The notes beneath the pieces were generated by a model. It was not told the DNA's origin and did not search any database. It saw only the letters and a list, made by a program, of their open reading frames with translations. Of a stretch of DNA of 64,000 nt, positions 24,579 through 32,900 are shown in pieces. The stretch lies in assembly GCA_041743125.1 (NCBI GenBank), contig JBGTNK010000293.1, positions 1-64,000 of the forward strand. Direction: 5' to 3'. The translations under genes and the position numbers were made by a program. This DNA comes from Terrimonas_B sp041743125 (GTDB taxonomy: Bacteria > Bacteroidota > Bacteroidia > Chitinophagales > Chitinophagaceae). Position 1 is the stretch's first letter, and each line of letters opens with the position of its first letter.

Positions 24579-25829
24579 TTATTTATTTTTTGCTTCTTTT
24601 GGAGAGGAGTCAATTTTTGCAAATTTTGATTGCATCATCTTTTGCAATCCTGAAGTATCATCTTCATCGTCCCTGTTGTTCTTTGTCTGTTCATAATCAC
24701 CGAAAATATCGTAGGCCTTATTTGCCGCAGCATAAATATTCCGATTGTACTTGTTACCCAGAATAATGATAGTCACTTTTTCATCTAGCAATCTTGCAAA
24801 CGCTGCGTTAAAGCCATGCCAGCGACCAAAATGATAAATAACTTTTTTGCCGTTTGGAATTAATAACATTCTCCATCCTAAACCATAATTATGAACAGAT
24901 GGTCTTTCAAGACTATTAGGCGTAAACGCAGAGTCCAACAACGATTTGTTCAGGAATTGATCCGTATATAATGCCTGGTCCCATTTAAGAAGATCTCTTG
25001 GCGTTGAGTAAATATTTTTATCTCCCATCGTTCCTTCCATCCGGTCATTTTGCCAATGAGAATTATTGTAATTAAAGGATGGAACAGCAATAGCAGAATC
25101 AGCCCGGGAGTATACATAAGTATCCTGCATCTGTAACGGATCAAATATCCTTTCTTTCATAAAACTGGCAAATGGCTGACCCGAAATTTTTTCTATTATG
25201 AGGGCAAGTAAGACAAAATTGGTATTACTATAACTGAACCGCCTGTTAGGTGAAAAACTCCTGTTTGGCTTTTTGGTAATCAAAAAATCAAGTACGTCCT
25301 GATTAGTAACGTACATGTTTTTATAGGTCTTATCTGCCTCTATGAAATAAAGATAGTTAGGTAATCCACTTCTGTGGTTCAATAACATTCTCACTGTAAT
25401 GCCCTGGTAGGGGAGCAGAGGGAAATAGGTTTGTAGTGAATCATCCAGGGACAACTTATTTTCCTGCACCAGCCGCAGCACAGCCATAGCCGTTAGCGTT
25501 TTTCCTGAAGAAGCGATATGAAGAGCGGTTGAATCAGTGATCGGGTCGGTTTTTCTCAGATCAGCAAACCCTGAATATTTTTCATAGATCACGTCGCCGT
25601 CCTTGGCCACCAAAATACTGCCATTAAATCCCCGCCTGAGCAGCAATGAATCAAAAAAATAAGTCAAGGCCCGATGGTAATAGCGAAATTCTTGTTTATC
25701 CAATTGTTTGGGAGTAGGCGGATAATATTGCAGGGAATCATCTTTTACTGTACGTTCACCGTTTGATGATGCTTCGTTACAACCATAAATAATTGCAACT
25801 AATAGAAGTGAGTAGATAATGGTTTTCAA
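24579..25829 (-). CDS. Serine hydrolase lipoprotein (beta-lactamase / class C PBP fold)
   Basis: A 416-residue predicted lipoprotein (lipobox IIYGC). The penicillin-recognising fold shows SxxK as SSGKT, the YSNTNF triad (Y-x-N) and an HFGRWHG motif near the C-terminus in place of KTG, as in class C-like esterases and D-aminopeptidases. It is therefore probably a peptidase or esterase at the periplasmic surface, and not proven to be a beta-lactamase. The C-terminus is charged (KNNRDDEDD). Single gene, with an exact -7 element 16 bases upstream of the start. Confidence 0.87.
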   Translation of the reverse strand: MKTIIYSLLLVAIIYGCNEASSNGERTVKDDSLQYYPPTPKQLDKQEFRYYHRALTYFFDSLLLRRGFNGSILVAKDGDVIYEKYSGFADLRKTDPITDSTALHIASSGKTLTAMAVLRLVQENKLSLDDSLQTYFPLLPYQGITVRMLLNHRSGLPNYLYFIEADKTYKNMYVTNQDVLDFLITKKPNRSFSPNRRFSYSNTNFVLLALIIEKISGQPFASFMKERIFDPLQMQDTYVYSRADSAIAVPSFNYNNSHWQNDRMEGTMGDKNIYSTPRDLLKWDQALYTDQFLNKSLLDSAFTPNSLERPSVHNYGLGWRMLLIPNGKKVIYHFGRWHGFNAAFARLLDEKVTIIILGNKYNRNIYAAANKAYDIFGDYEQTKNNRDDEDDTSGLQKMMQSKFAKIDSSPKEAKNK

Positions 25830-25845
25830 TAGTGGTTAGTTTAAA

Positions 25846-25853
25846 CAAAATTA
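25846..25853 (-). promoter_or_regulatory. -7 promoter element of the serine hydrolase gene
   Basis: Minus strand TAATTTTG, exact TAnnTTTG match, 16 bases before the ATG at 25829. Confidence 0.55.
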
Positions 25854-25922
25854 GTTGTTACAGAAATGGAGCCAAACTCCCTGTTTTCCCCAATGGCTAA
25901 TTTATGTTAATAACGCGAGAGT

Positions 25923-25930
25923 TATATTTG
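25923..25930 (+). promoter_or_regulatory. -7 promoter element of serA
   Basis: TATATTTG, exact, ending four bases before the serA ATG. Implies a leaderless or nearly leaderless message. Confidence 0.6.
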
Positions 25931-25934
25931 CAGT

Positions 25935-27173
25935 ATGTCAATTAAAGAAAAAACTAGCTATCCAAAAGAAAAGATACGTATCCTTTTCCTGGAAAATATC
26001 AGTGACCTTGCGGTAAAGAACTTTCAGCAACAGGGATATACACAGGTAGAAAAAATTACGAAAGCCCTGACTGAAGAAGAATTGATAAGTGAAATTAAGG
26101 ATGTTCATATATTGGGTATTCGGTCCAAAACGCAGGTAACGGAAAAAGTACTGGCCGCCGCCAAAAAACTACAAGCCATCGGGTGCTTTTGCATAGGGGT
26201 AAACCAGGTAAATTTAAAAGAAGCAACAAAAAGTGGTGTTGTCGTTTTCAATGCCCCTTATTCCAATACCAGGTCTGTGGCTGAACTGGTGATTGGGTTA
26301 GCCATTATGCTGATCCGCCGGATTCCCGACAAAAACAAAGCGGCTCATGAAGGATTATGGATGAAAGAGGCCAAAGGAAGTTATGAATTAAGAGGAAAAA
26401 CCCTGGGCATAATCGGTTACGGGAATATAGGTAGCCAGGTAAGTGTGCTGGCCGAGGCACTCGGTATGAAAGTTATTTTTTATGATGTTGAAACCAAACT
26501 TCCCCTTGGTAACGCAACAGATGGCAAAACATTGAAAGATGTTCTTGGTAAATCAGATATAATTACGTTGCATATTCCTGAAACTACCCAGACAAAAAAC
26601 CTCATTAATAAATCTCTCCTAAAATGCTTTAAGAAGGGCTCCATTCTCATTAACTATGCAAGGGGAGAGGTGGTAGACCTGGAGGCACTTAGTAAATCCA
26701 TTGCTGACGGCCATATTGGCGGTGCGGCTATCGATGTATTTCCCTGGGAACCAGAAAAAAATGGAGATCGATTTAAATCTCCATTGCAAGATCTGCCCAA
26801 TGTAATCCTGACCCCACATATTGGTGGTTCAACCGAAGAAGCGCAACAGAATATTGGCGAGGATGTTAGTATAAAGTTGTTTAATTATCTGGAAAAGGGC
26901 ATAACTTTTGGTTCCCATACGGTTCCTGCATTGGCCTTACCACCACAGGAGGGCTCGCACCGGATACTACATATACATAACAATGTGCCGGGTGTATTAT
27001 CAGCCATTAATACCCAGCTTTCCAAACATAATATCAATATTGTGGGACAGTATTTAAAAACGAACGAGGAAATAGGCTATGTGGTGTTGGATGTTGATAA
27101 GAAATTATCCGGCCAGGCTTTAGGCTTGCTTAAAGAAGTAAAAGAAACCATTAAAGTGAGGATGTTGTATTAA
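25935..27173 (+). CDS. serA: D-3-phosphoglycerate dehydrogenase with ACT domain
   Basis: A 412-residue enzyme for the first step of serine synthesis. The NAD-binding Rossmann motif is GYGNIGSQ, the catalytic arginine lies in INYARGEVVD and the histidine in LTPHIGGSTEEAQ. Residues from about 340 form an ACT domain (HNNVPGVLSAINTQLSKH), the usual site of serine feedback. Length and order match the Escherichia coli type. No serC or serB is adjacent. Single gene with a promoter four bases before the start. Confidence 0.95.
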   Translation: MSIKEKTSYPKEKIRILFLENISDLAVKNFQQQGYTQVEKITKALTEEELISEIKDVHILGIRSKTQVTEKVLAAAKKLQAIGCFCIGVNQVNLKEATKSGVVVFNAPYSNTRSVAELVIGLAIMLIRRIPDKNKAAHEGLWMKEAKGSYELRGKTLGIIGYGNIGSQVSVLAEALGMKVIFYDVETKLPLGNATDGKTLKDVLGKSDIITLHIPETTQTKNLINKSLLKCFKKGSILINYARGEVVDLEALSKSIADGHIGGAAIDVFPWEPEKNGDRFKSPLQDLPNVILTPHIGGSTEEAQQNIGEDVSIKLFNYLEKGITFGSHTVPALALPPQEGSHRILHIHNNVPGVLSAINTQLSKHNINIVGQYLKTNEEIGYVVLDVDKKLSGQALGLLKEVKETIKVRMLY

Positions 27174-27260
27174 GACTTTCTAAAATTGTATTCCTGAAAT
27201 CAAATTGGATGCCGGGAATCTTGCATATTTTGTGGGTAGAGATGATTATATATTTTGAAC

Positions 27261-27286
27261 AAATTTTCAATAAATATTGAAAATTT
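27261..27286. promoter_or_regulatory. 26-bp perfect palindrome at the NDH-2 promoter
   Basis: AAATTTTCAATA, two As, then TATTGAAAATTT: 12-bp perfect arms. It ends four bases before the -7 element of the NDH-2 gene and covers the spacer and -33 region, so it is well placed as a repressor operator. No regulator is encoded nearby. It is too AT-rich and lacks the T tract for a terminator of serA. Confidence 0.6.
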
Positions 27287-27289
27287 TGA

Positions 27290-27297
27290 TATCTTTG
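27290..27297 (+). promoter_or_regulatory. -7 promoter element of the NDH-2 gene
   Basis: TATCTTTG, exact match, 19 bases before the ATG at 27317, just downstream of the palindrome. Confidence 0.6.
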
Positions 27298-27316
27298 TAA
27301 TCACTAAACCTACAGA

Positions 27317-28585
27317 ATGAAAATAGTTATAATCGGTGCTGGTTTCGGAGGACTTAAATTAGCCCGTAAGCTGAATAATAAGCCCGGTTTTGAAGTTTTA
27401 TTGATCGATAAATTCAATTACCATCAATTTCAACCACTATTTTACCAGGTGGCCACTGCAGGACTTGATGCCAGCAATATTTCCTTTCCGCTTCGAAAGG
27501 TTTTTCAGAATAGTAAGAATGTCAGGATTCGCCTGGCGGAATTGAAAGAAGTCAGAGCCACCGAAAATATAGTGATCACGGACACAGAGGACATCAGCTA
27601 CGATGTGCTTGTGCTGGCCACAGGTGCTGATACTAATTTCTTCGGCAACCCGCATATGGCCGATAAAGCTTTTCCCATGAAATCTACCGTAGAGGCTTTG
27701 CAACTACGATACCGCATATTGCAAAATCTTGAACTGGCCGTAACGGTAAAGGACCCTGATGAATTACAAAGGTTGTTGAATATTGTAGTTGTTGGTGGCG
27801 GTCCAACTGGCGTAGAAGTTTCAGGAGCTTTGGCTGAAATGAGAAATTATATACTGCCCAAAGAATACCCGGAACTTGATTTCTCTAAAATGAATATTTT
27901 TTTATTAGAGGGTGCTGACAGAATACTTGCCACCATGAGTGAAAAATCAACAAATGATTCAATAAAATATCTCAGCAGGTTGGGTGTTGAGTTAAGACTC
28001 AATACGTTGGTTAATGGTTATAGTGGCACTGATGTAGCACTGAAGGATGGTACAACTATACCTGCCAGCACAGTAATTTGGGCTGCCGGAATTAAAGGGA
28101 ATGTGCCAGAAGGAATTGATAAAAGCTTAATAGCCCGTGGTAACCGGATAAAAACTGACAGGCAATGCAAAATAGAAGGCCACAATAATATATATGCCAT
28201 AGGCGACCTTGCCTATATGCAAACACCAAAATATCCTGATGGACATCCCCAGGTGGCTCCGGTGGCTATGCAGCAAGGAGCGATGCTTGCCGAAAACCTG
28301 GTAAGAGCTGAGAGAAAATCAGTGAAATTTTTTGATTTTGAATACCATGACAAAGGTTCTATGGCAACTGTTGGCAGAAACCTGGCAGTTGTTGATATAC
28401 CCAAACCAAAACTGCATTTTGGGGGTTTTCTTGCCTGGATGATATGGATGGGTTTGCACCTGATGCTCATTTTGGGGGTAAAGAACCGGTTTTTTGTTTT
28501 CGTCAACTGGCTCTATAACTATTTTACGTACGACCAGAACTTGAGATTAATATTCAGAGAATTTGATAAACCGCCTGTAAAATAA
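27317..28585 (+). CDS. ndh: Type II NADH dehydrogenase (NDH-2)
   Basis: A 422-residue single-subunit flavoprotein that passes electrons from NADH to quinone without pumping protons. Two Rossmann motifs are present: IGAGFGGLKLARKL at the start (FAD) and VVVGGGPTGVEVSGALAEM at about 157 (NADH). The flavin C-terminal motif is YAIGDLAYM. The quinone/membrane end has LAWMIWMGLHLMLILG and an amphipathic tail. It acts at the cytoplasmic face of the inner membrane. Neighbours are unrelated, but the palindrome at its promoter suggests tight control. Confidence 0.93.
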   Translation: MKIVIIGAGFGGLKLARKLNNKPGFEVLLIDKFNYHQFQPLFYQVATAGLDASNISFPLRKVFQNSKNVRIRLAELKEVRATENIVITDTEDISYDVLVLATGADTNFFGNPHMADKAFPMKSTVEALQLRYRILQNLELAVTVKDPDELQRLLNIVVVGGGPTGVEVSGALAEMRNYILPKEYPELDFSKMNIFLLEGADRILATMSEKSTNDSIKYLSRLGVELRLNTLVNGYSGTDVALKDGTTIPASTVIWAAGIKGNVPEGIDKSLIARGNRIKTDRQCKIEGHNNIYAIGDLAYMQTPKYPDGHPQVAPVAMQQGAMLAENLVRAERKSVKFFDFEYHDKGSMATVGRNLAVVDIPKPKLHFGGFLAWMIWMGLHLMLILGVKNRFFVFVNWLYNYFTYDQNLRLIFREFDKPPVK

Positions 28586-28600
28586 TCTCAATTAATCACT

Positions 28601-29071
28601 TTAAATAACCCGGATTATCTTTTCGGCACGTGATTTAAATGCCTTCGATTCATTATCCCACTGGTTTTGAATGATGACTTTTAATTCCGGTTTTATTTCA
28701 GGATATTGTTTAGACAAACCATGTAAAACGTTTAAAGAAAAAGTTTTAATTGCCGGAGGTTCTAATGGCGATTCGTTATACTGAAAGCAAATATTCATTA
28801 CCAACTCGTGAAATCTGGCGGGAATTATTTCTTGTAGCAAACGGATGGTGTATCTTTTGACAGCTTCTGAAATACCTGGCTTTTGAAGATTGGCCAGCAA
28901 AGCAGAAAAATGTTTTTTTATCAGGTTGGGATGAGCAATCACAATATAACTTATTGGCCAGGCTGCCCGTTGAACCACCCGGTATTCATCATTCAAAAAC
29001 AATTTAAAAAGCTCGTTAAACCGCAATTGTGAGTTGCCAACCCATTTTACTATGTGTGTGCAATGTGCCAT
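28601..29071 (-). CDS. Conserved HEAT-repeat-like protein
   Basis: A 156-residue soluble, mostly helical protein. Helix pairs such as NELFKLFLNDEYRVVQRAAWPISYIVIAH resemble HEAT or alkylation-repeat units. I recognise the family as a conserved Bacteroidota hypothetical but know no function. ATG 29071 (MAHCTHIVKWVG) gives the natural start; an alternative is six codons upstream. It is divergent from the SAM-hydrolase-fold gene, and its stop lies 15 bases from that of ndh on the opposite strand. Confidence 0.65.
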   Translation of the reverse strand: MAHCTHIVKWVGNSQLRFNELFKLFLNDEYRVVQRAAWPISYIVIAHPNLIKKHFSALLANLQKPGISEAVKRYTIRLLQEIIPARFHELVMNICFQYNESPLEPPAIKTFSLNVLHGLSKQYPEIKPELKVIIQNQWDNESKAFKSRAEKIIRVI

Positions 29072-29148
29072 TGTATGTTCCTTTAGCAATTGATCCCTTA
29101 GTATCGTGATCCTGCAAATAAATAACTTTACTCATAAAATAAACATCA

Positions 29149-30051
29149 ATGCGGAAAGCCGTAATTCAGGTAATCATACTTATCCTTTTTATTTCATGTG
29201 GGGATAGAAAAAAGACACCCGGTCTCCTGGTTGTTCAGACTGATTTCGGAATGAAAGACGGCGCTGTTGCCGCAATGAAAGGTGTTGCTTTTGATGTTGA
29301 CCCGAATTTGATTATTGCTGATCTCACTCATGAGATTCCGGCCTTTAATGTGTGGGAAGCGGCTTACCGGCTAAACCAGGTTGTTCCGTTCTGGCCGGCC
29401 AATACTGTTTTTGTTTCTGTGGTGGATCCGGGAGTTGGTACAAACCGCAAATCGATAGTTTTGAAAACAAAAAAGGGTCATTATATCGTATTGCCGGACA
29501 ATGGTTCTGCTGCGCTTATAGCAGGAACAGAAGGAATAGAGGCTGTTCGCACAATTGATGAATCGGTAAACAGGCGAAAAGGCTCTGGCAGTTCCTTTAC
29601 CTTCCATGGGCGTGATGTTTATATGTATACGGCTGCCAGGCTTGCATCAGGAACTATTTCGTTTAATAAGGTTGGTCCTCTATTAAAAGGGGCAATACAA
29701 ACTATCGATTATCAAAAGCCGGTCAATGAAAAGGGTTGGATAAAAGGAAACATTCCTGTGCTGGATGTTCAATATGGAAATGTTTGGTCTAATGTTCCGG
29801 ATGAAATGATCAGAACAGCCGGAATTAAACCTGGTGATTCCTTACAGGTTCAGGTTTCAATAAAAGATTCCTTAGTTTATGCCGGTGTCATTCCGTTTGT
29901 CAATACGTTTGGGGATGTGTCAGAAGGAAAAACACTGTCTTATATCAATAGTCTGATGAATTTTGCGCTGGCGATTAATATGGGAAATTTTGCGGCGTCT
30001 AATAAAATTGGGTCTGGACCGAATTGGTCAATTCAGATAAAATTGAAATAA
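29149..30051 (+). CDS. SAM hydrolase / hydroxide adenosyltransferase family lipoprotein
   Basis: A 300-residue protein of the DUF62 (SAM hydroxide adenosyltransferase) fold, related to fluorinase. Diagnostic motifs are VVQTDFGMKDG, DLTHEIPAFN, FVSVVDPGVGT, YIVLPDNGSA and TFHGRDVY. Members split S-adenosylmethionine to adenosine and methionine. Unusually, the N-terminus is a lipoprotein signal (LFISCGDRKK), placing the protein outside the cytoplasm, where SAM supply is doubtful; the real substrate may differ. TAACTTTA at 29123-29130 is one base off the -7 consensus. Confidence 0.85.
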   Translation: MRKAVIQVIILILFISCGDRKKTPGLLVVQTDFGMKDGAVAAMKGVAFDVDPNLIIADLTHEIPAFNVWEAAYRLNQVVPFWPANTVFVSVVDPGVGTNRKSIVLKTKKGHYIVLPDNGSAALIAGTEGIEAVRTIDESVNRRKGSGSSFTFHGRDVYMYTAARLASGTISFNKVGPLLKGAIQTIDYQKPVNEKGWIKGNIPVLDVQYGNVWSNVPDEMIRTAGIKPGDSLQVQVSIKDSLVYAGVIPFVNTFGDVSEGKTLSYINSLMNFALAINMGNFAASNKIGSGPNWSIQIKLK

Positions 30052-30368
30052 TTTTTCCTATAATTTATATTATGTTAAGTATAAGTAATCTACAGATTTA
30101 ACTCTTACGATCTGATTGGAATACCTCAAACATCTTACAAATTGCATCCTACGCTATTTGATGCCTTTTAAAATTCGGAATGGACATAGGCAGGCCTCAT
30201 TCAACCTGATTTCAAAAATTAGCAAATTGAAATAAAAATAATCCTACTCTAAGACCTGAATGTAGATTTTAGAAATGTAAATCTTAAACACTCAGGAAAT
30301 ATATCTTCAACCAAACAAAAAATTCATCTTACTTCCTTCCCATTTTCTGAAATGCTTTAAATTGGGCA
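30052..30368. other. Intergenic region, no gene seen
   Basis: About 317 AT-rich bases between two plus-strand genes. I find no plausible small frame, terminator or RNA gene. Confidence 0.6.
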
Positions 30369-30812
30369 ATGAACGTTGCACACTTTAATCCTGTTCTCAA
30401 GTATCTGATGAATATTAACCGGCCCGTCCATGCGTCCTGGATATTTTCGCAATTAAATAACCAGGGACAGAATATAAAGGACCTGCAAAAGATATTGAAC
30501 GAGTTTAAAAAAAGGGAAATGCTGGTTACTGAACTGGATTTTAGAAACATGGAAACTTACCTCCTGAATGAATCTACCCGGGAACTGCTGCAAGGCATGC
30601 CTCCGGCATTTGACGACAAACCCTTCGATTACATAAAAGACAGGCTGACCAGCCACTACGGCCAGAGAAAAGAAAGATGGTTTATAGAGGTGGATGAATT
30701 AAAACAGCACATGAAAGGATATACTACAACCAGGCGACTTGCCTTTTCTGCATTTATCATCGCCTTTATCCTGCTTGTTTTAGAAGTTTTGAAATTAATA
30801 AAAGTCATTTAA
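30369..30812 (+). CDS. Hypothetical protein with C-terminal membrane helix
   Basis: A 147-residue protein I do not recognise. The first 70 residues look like a winged-helix-type fold (INRPVHASWIFSQLNNQ, LQKILNEFKKREMLV), followed by a charged helix. One hydrophobic helix (LAFSAFIIAFILLVLEVLKLI) forms the C-terminus, giving a tail-anchored topology with the soluble part in the cytoplasm. The ATG at 30369 is the first in the frame. No promoter match is seen. The next gene has a similar layout, with soluble part first and membrane helix last. Confidence 0.6.
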   Translation: MNVAHFNPVLKYLMNINRPVHASWIFSQLNNQGQNIKDLQKILNEFKKREMLVTELDFRNMETYLLNESTRELLQGMPPAFDDKPFDYIKDRLTSHYGQRKERWFIEVDELKQHMKGYTTTRRLAFSAFIIAFILLVLEVLKLIKVI

Positions 30813-31024
30813 TGATCTTATTCCGGCGGAACCAGATCCTTAGCGATAATTGGGAGAATTTTGCTTGTTATACCTGCATTTTTTTGTCCTAAATTGGATA
30901 TTACTCTTAGAATTGTTTTAACTTAGGGGTACTACTAACCCCACTCTTCAATTATTCTACGAATCCCACGCAATATCTTTTTGTGAACGGCCAAGCTATT
31001 TTTTTTACGCCGTAAAACGTTACT

Positions 31025-31567
31025 ATGACACCTGAATTAAAAATCGCCTGTGAACTCATTTTTCAAGAGCATAAGACTTCTGCTCACCCGGTAGCATGGA
31101 AGCGGGATGCATTCCGGGGCCGCATATCAACAGGACTTTGCGAAATGGGCAAAGAAACTTTGCTTAAGAAAAATATTATTTATTATCCCAACCCTGCCAA
31201 AAAGGTTTTGACGAAATTGAATCCCGGCGCTTTCGATGCTGAAAATTTTGAAGAGGCGGAGAATTTCGTTTTTCATAAGAAGCCTGAATTATCTACAACA
31301 AATACTAAAGAAATAAGAACGCCGGTTATTACTTCAAAACAAATACCTGTTACTCCAAAACATGAACCTGTTTTCATTAGGAGACCAGCCATTCACCAAT
31401 TAGCCGCTTTTACAGGTAAAATGCAAAGTTTAACAACAGATACCAAATGGTATTTCCATCCTGTCTTTATGTATTTTTTATGGCCTTTATGTGCTGCATT
31501 CATTTTTGGATTCCTTGCTTTCCTTGTGGGTAATATTTACACCACTATCTTTTTTGATATTAAATAA
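31025..31567 (+). CDS. Hypothetical protein with C-terminal membrane helix
   Basis: A 180-residue protein of unknown family. The N-terminal 70 residues (TPELKIACELIFQEHK ... WKRDAFRGRISTGLCEMGKETLLKKNIIYYPNPAKK) form a compact charged domain. A polar linker rich in T, P and K follows, then one hydrophobic segment (FMYFLWPLCAAFIFGFLAFLVG) near the end. It is probably anchored in the inner membrane with the bulk in the cytoplasm. A strong bidirectional terminator begins at its stop codon. Confidence 0.6.
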   Translation: MTPELKIACELIFQEHKTSAHPVAWKRDAFRGRISTGLCEMGKETLLKKNIIYYPNPAKKVLTKLNPGAFDAENFEEAENFVFHKKPELSTTNTKEIRTPVITSKQIPVTPKHEPVFIRRPAIHQLAAFTGKMQSLTTDTKWYFHPVFMYFLWPLCAAFIFGFLAFLVGNIYTTIFFDIK

Positions 31568-31597
31568 AAATCCGTCCCACAGCTGCGGGACGGATTT
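31568..31597. terminator. Bidirectional terminator between convergent genes
   Basis: AAATCCGTCCC and GGGACGGATTT form an 11-bp perfect stem with an 8-base loop. A-rich left and T-rich right flanks serve both strands. It starts right after the plus-strand stop codon. Confidence 0.85.
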
Positions 31598-31614
31598 ACT
31601 CTTACCATTCAATT

Positions 31615-32865
31615 TTATTTTATACTCATATACAAGTCGCCCCATTTCTTTGCTTCGGCTGTATATTTTGTAATCTCTGCCGGTTTACCTTTTGCCTGGT
31701 CCTTTTTAAAATTGTAAATATCTTCCAGAAAACCAGCTACTTTTTTATACTGTTGCTTAGAGCTGGCAGTAAGATCGGTTTTTTTAGACAAGATCTCCGC
31801 TGCTTTCTCATAAGGAACCCTGCCGGCTTCCATATATTCAGCATATTTTTTATCAGCCTTTTTTACTTTATCAGCTTTCAGCATTACAAAGTAATCACCA
31901 ATAACAAGGTAGGGTAACTCTTCGTCAGCTTTTGATTCCCCGGCTGCATTAAAAGCAGCCACCATTTTCTTTTCCAGTTCCTCTGCATTGGAAGGAAGTA
32001 CTGCTCCCTCTTCTTTTGAATTCAAGGTATCATAGATCAACTGACCGATTGATAAATTTGCTTTGTAATTTTTTGGATCATTTGCTAATACTGATTCTAA
32101 TGATTTCATTTTTGCATCAAAGGTGGCCTCAAGTCCTACTGCAAAATCCGTTTTATCGTAAGTAAAAAATTCACTATCAGGATAAAGTTCTTTTCCAAGG
32201 GCCTTATATTTATCGAATCCAGCCATGTCTTTCTTGGTGAAATAATGCGTGACCAGGAAACGATAGATGCTTTCGTAACTGGGGCCTGCCAACCGGGATT
32301 CGGCAACCCTTCCATAATATTTCGCTGCTTCATCCTTATTACCGCTATTTTCTGCTGTAATACCAGCCAGAATAACAACGTTGGTGTCTAAGCTTGTCTT
32401 TAATAATCCAGTGCTGGTCAATATAGCAGAATAAGCGTCTACTTTTTTAAATGTCTCAAAGGACTCTGCCATTTTCTTATCCTCATATTGTTTATACCCC
32501 TGCGAAAAAAGATTGGTATAAATGCGGGCGGGTGCATTTTGATATACAGGATCCTTTAGTAATTCCATTTGGGGATCCATCTCCTGGTATTTGGTAAAAG
32601 CAGCTTCTGATTCTGCCCTAAGAGTGGCTCCTTCCGGCGTGCTCTCAATAGCACTGTCGGCAGCCATGGCGGCATAAATAGAAGATTTTAAAATATAGGC
32701 TTCAGCCTTTGATGCAAATTTTGCATTGGTCATTCTTTTATCAACATCTTCTTTTGCTTTTTTGTACTGCCCCAATAATAAGAATTGTTTTATTTCATCG
32801 TAACTCTGGGCTTTTACCAGGAAAGCAAGCATCAGCATTAATAAGGAGAAAGTGATTTTTTTCAT
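31615..32865 (-). CDS. Exported TPR-like protein, hypothetical
   Basis: A 416-residue exported protein: signal peptide MKKITFSLLMLMLAFLVKAQ, then helix pairs resembling tetratricopeptide repeats throughout (LLLGQYKKAKEDVDKRM, GNKDEAAKYYGRVAESRLAGPSYESIYRF, LANDPKNYKANLSIGQLIYDT). No enzymatic motif. The predicted place is the periplasm. It lies 35 bases downstream of gyrA on the same strand and may be partly cotranscribed with it, although an independent promoter inside the end of gyrA is possible. Start at 32865; an ATG three codons upstream is an alternative. Confidence 0.72.
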   Translation of the reverse strand: MKKITFSLLMLMLAFLVKAQSYDEIKQFLLLGQYKKAKEDVDKRMTNAKFASKAEAYILKSSIYAAMAADSAIESTPEGATLRAESEAAFTKYQEMDPQMELLKDPVYQNAPARIYTNLFSQGYKQYEDKKMAESFETFKKVDAYSAILTSTGLLKTSLDTNVVILAGITAENSGNKDEAAKYYGRVAESRLAGPSYESIYRFLVTHYFTKKDMAGFDKYKALGKELYPDSEFFTYDKTDFAVGLEATFDAKMKSLESVLANDPKNYKANLSIGQLIYDTLNSKEEGAVLPSNAEELEKKMVAAFNAAGESKADEELPYLVIGDYFVMLKADKVKKADKKYAEYMEAGRVPYEKAAEILSKKTDLTASSKQQYKKVAGFLEDIYNFKKDQAKGKPAEITKYTAEAKKWGDLYMSIK

Positions 32866-32900
32866 AACGTTCATTGACTTAAAATGATAAAATATTATGT

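Noticed and set aside
24579..25829. Serine hydrolase as a resistance beta-lactamase linked to the BlaI/M56 pair
   Set aside because: It is 6 kb away in a separate unit, has its own promoter without the palindromes, and its motifs fit esterases or D-aminopeptidases as well.
30927..30943. GGGGT-7-ACCCC hairpin between two hypothetical genes
   Set aside because: The stem is five base pairs with no T run; too weak to call.
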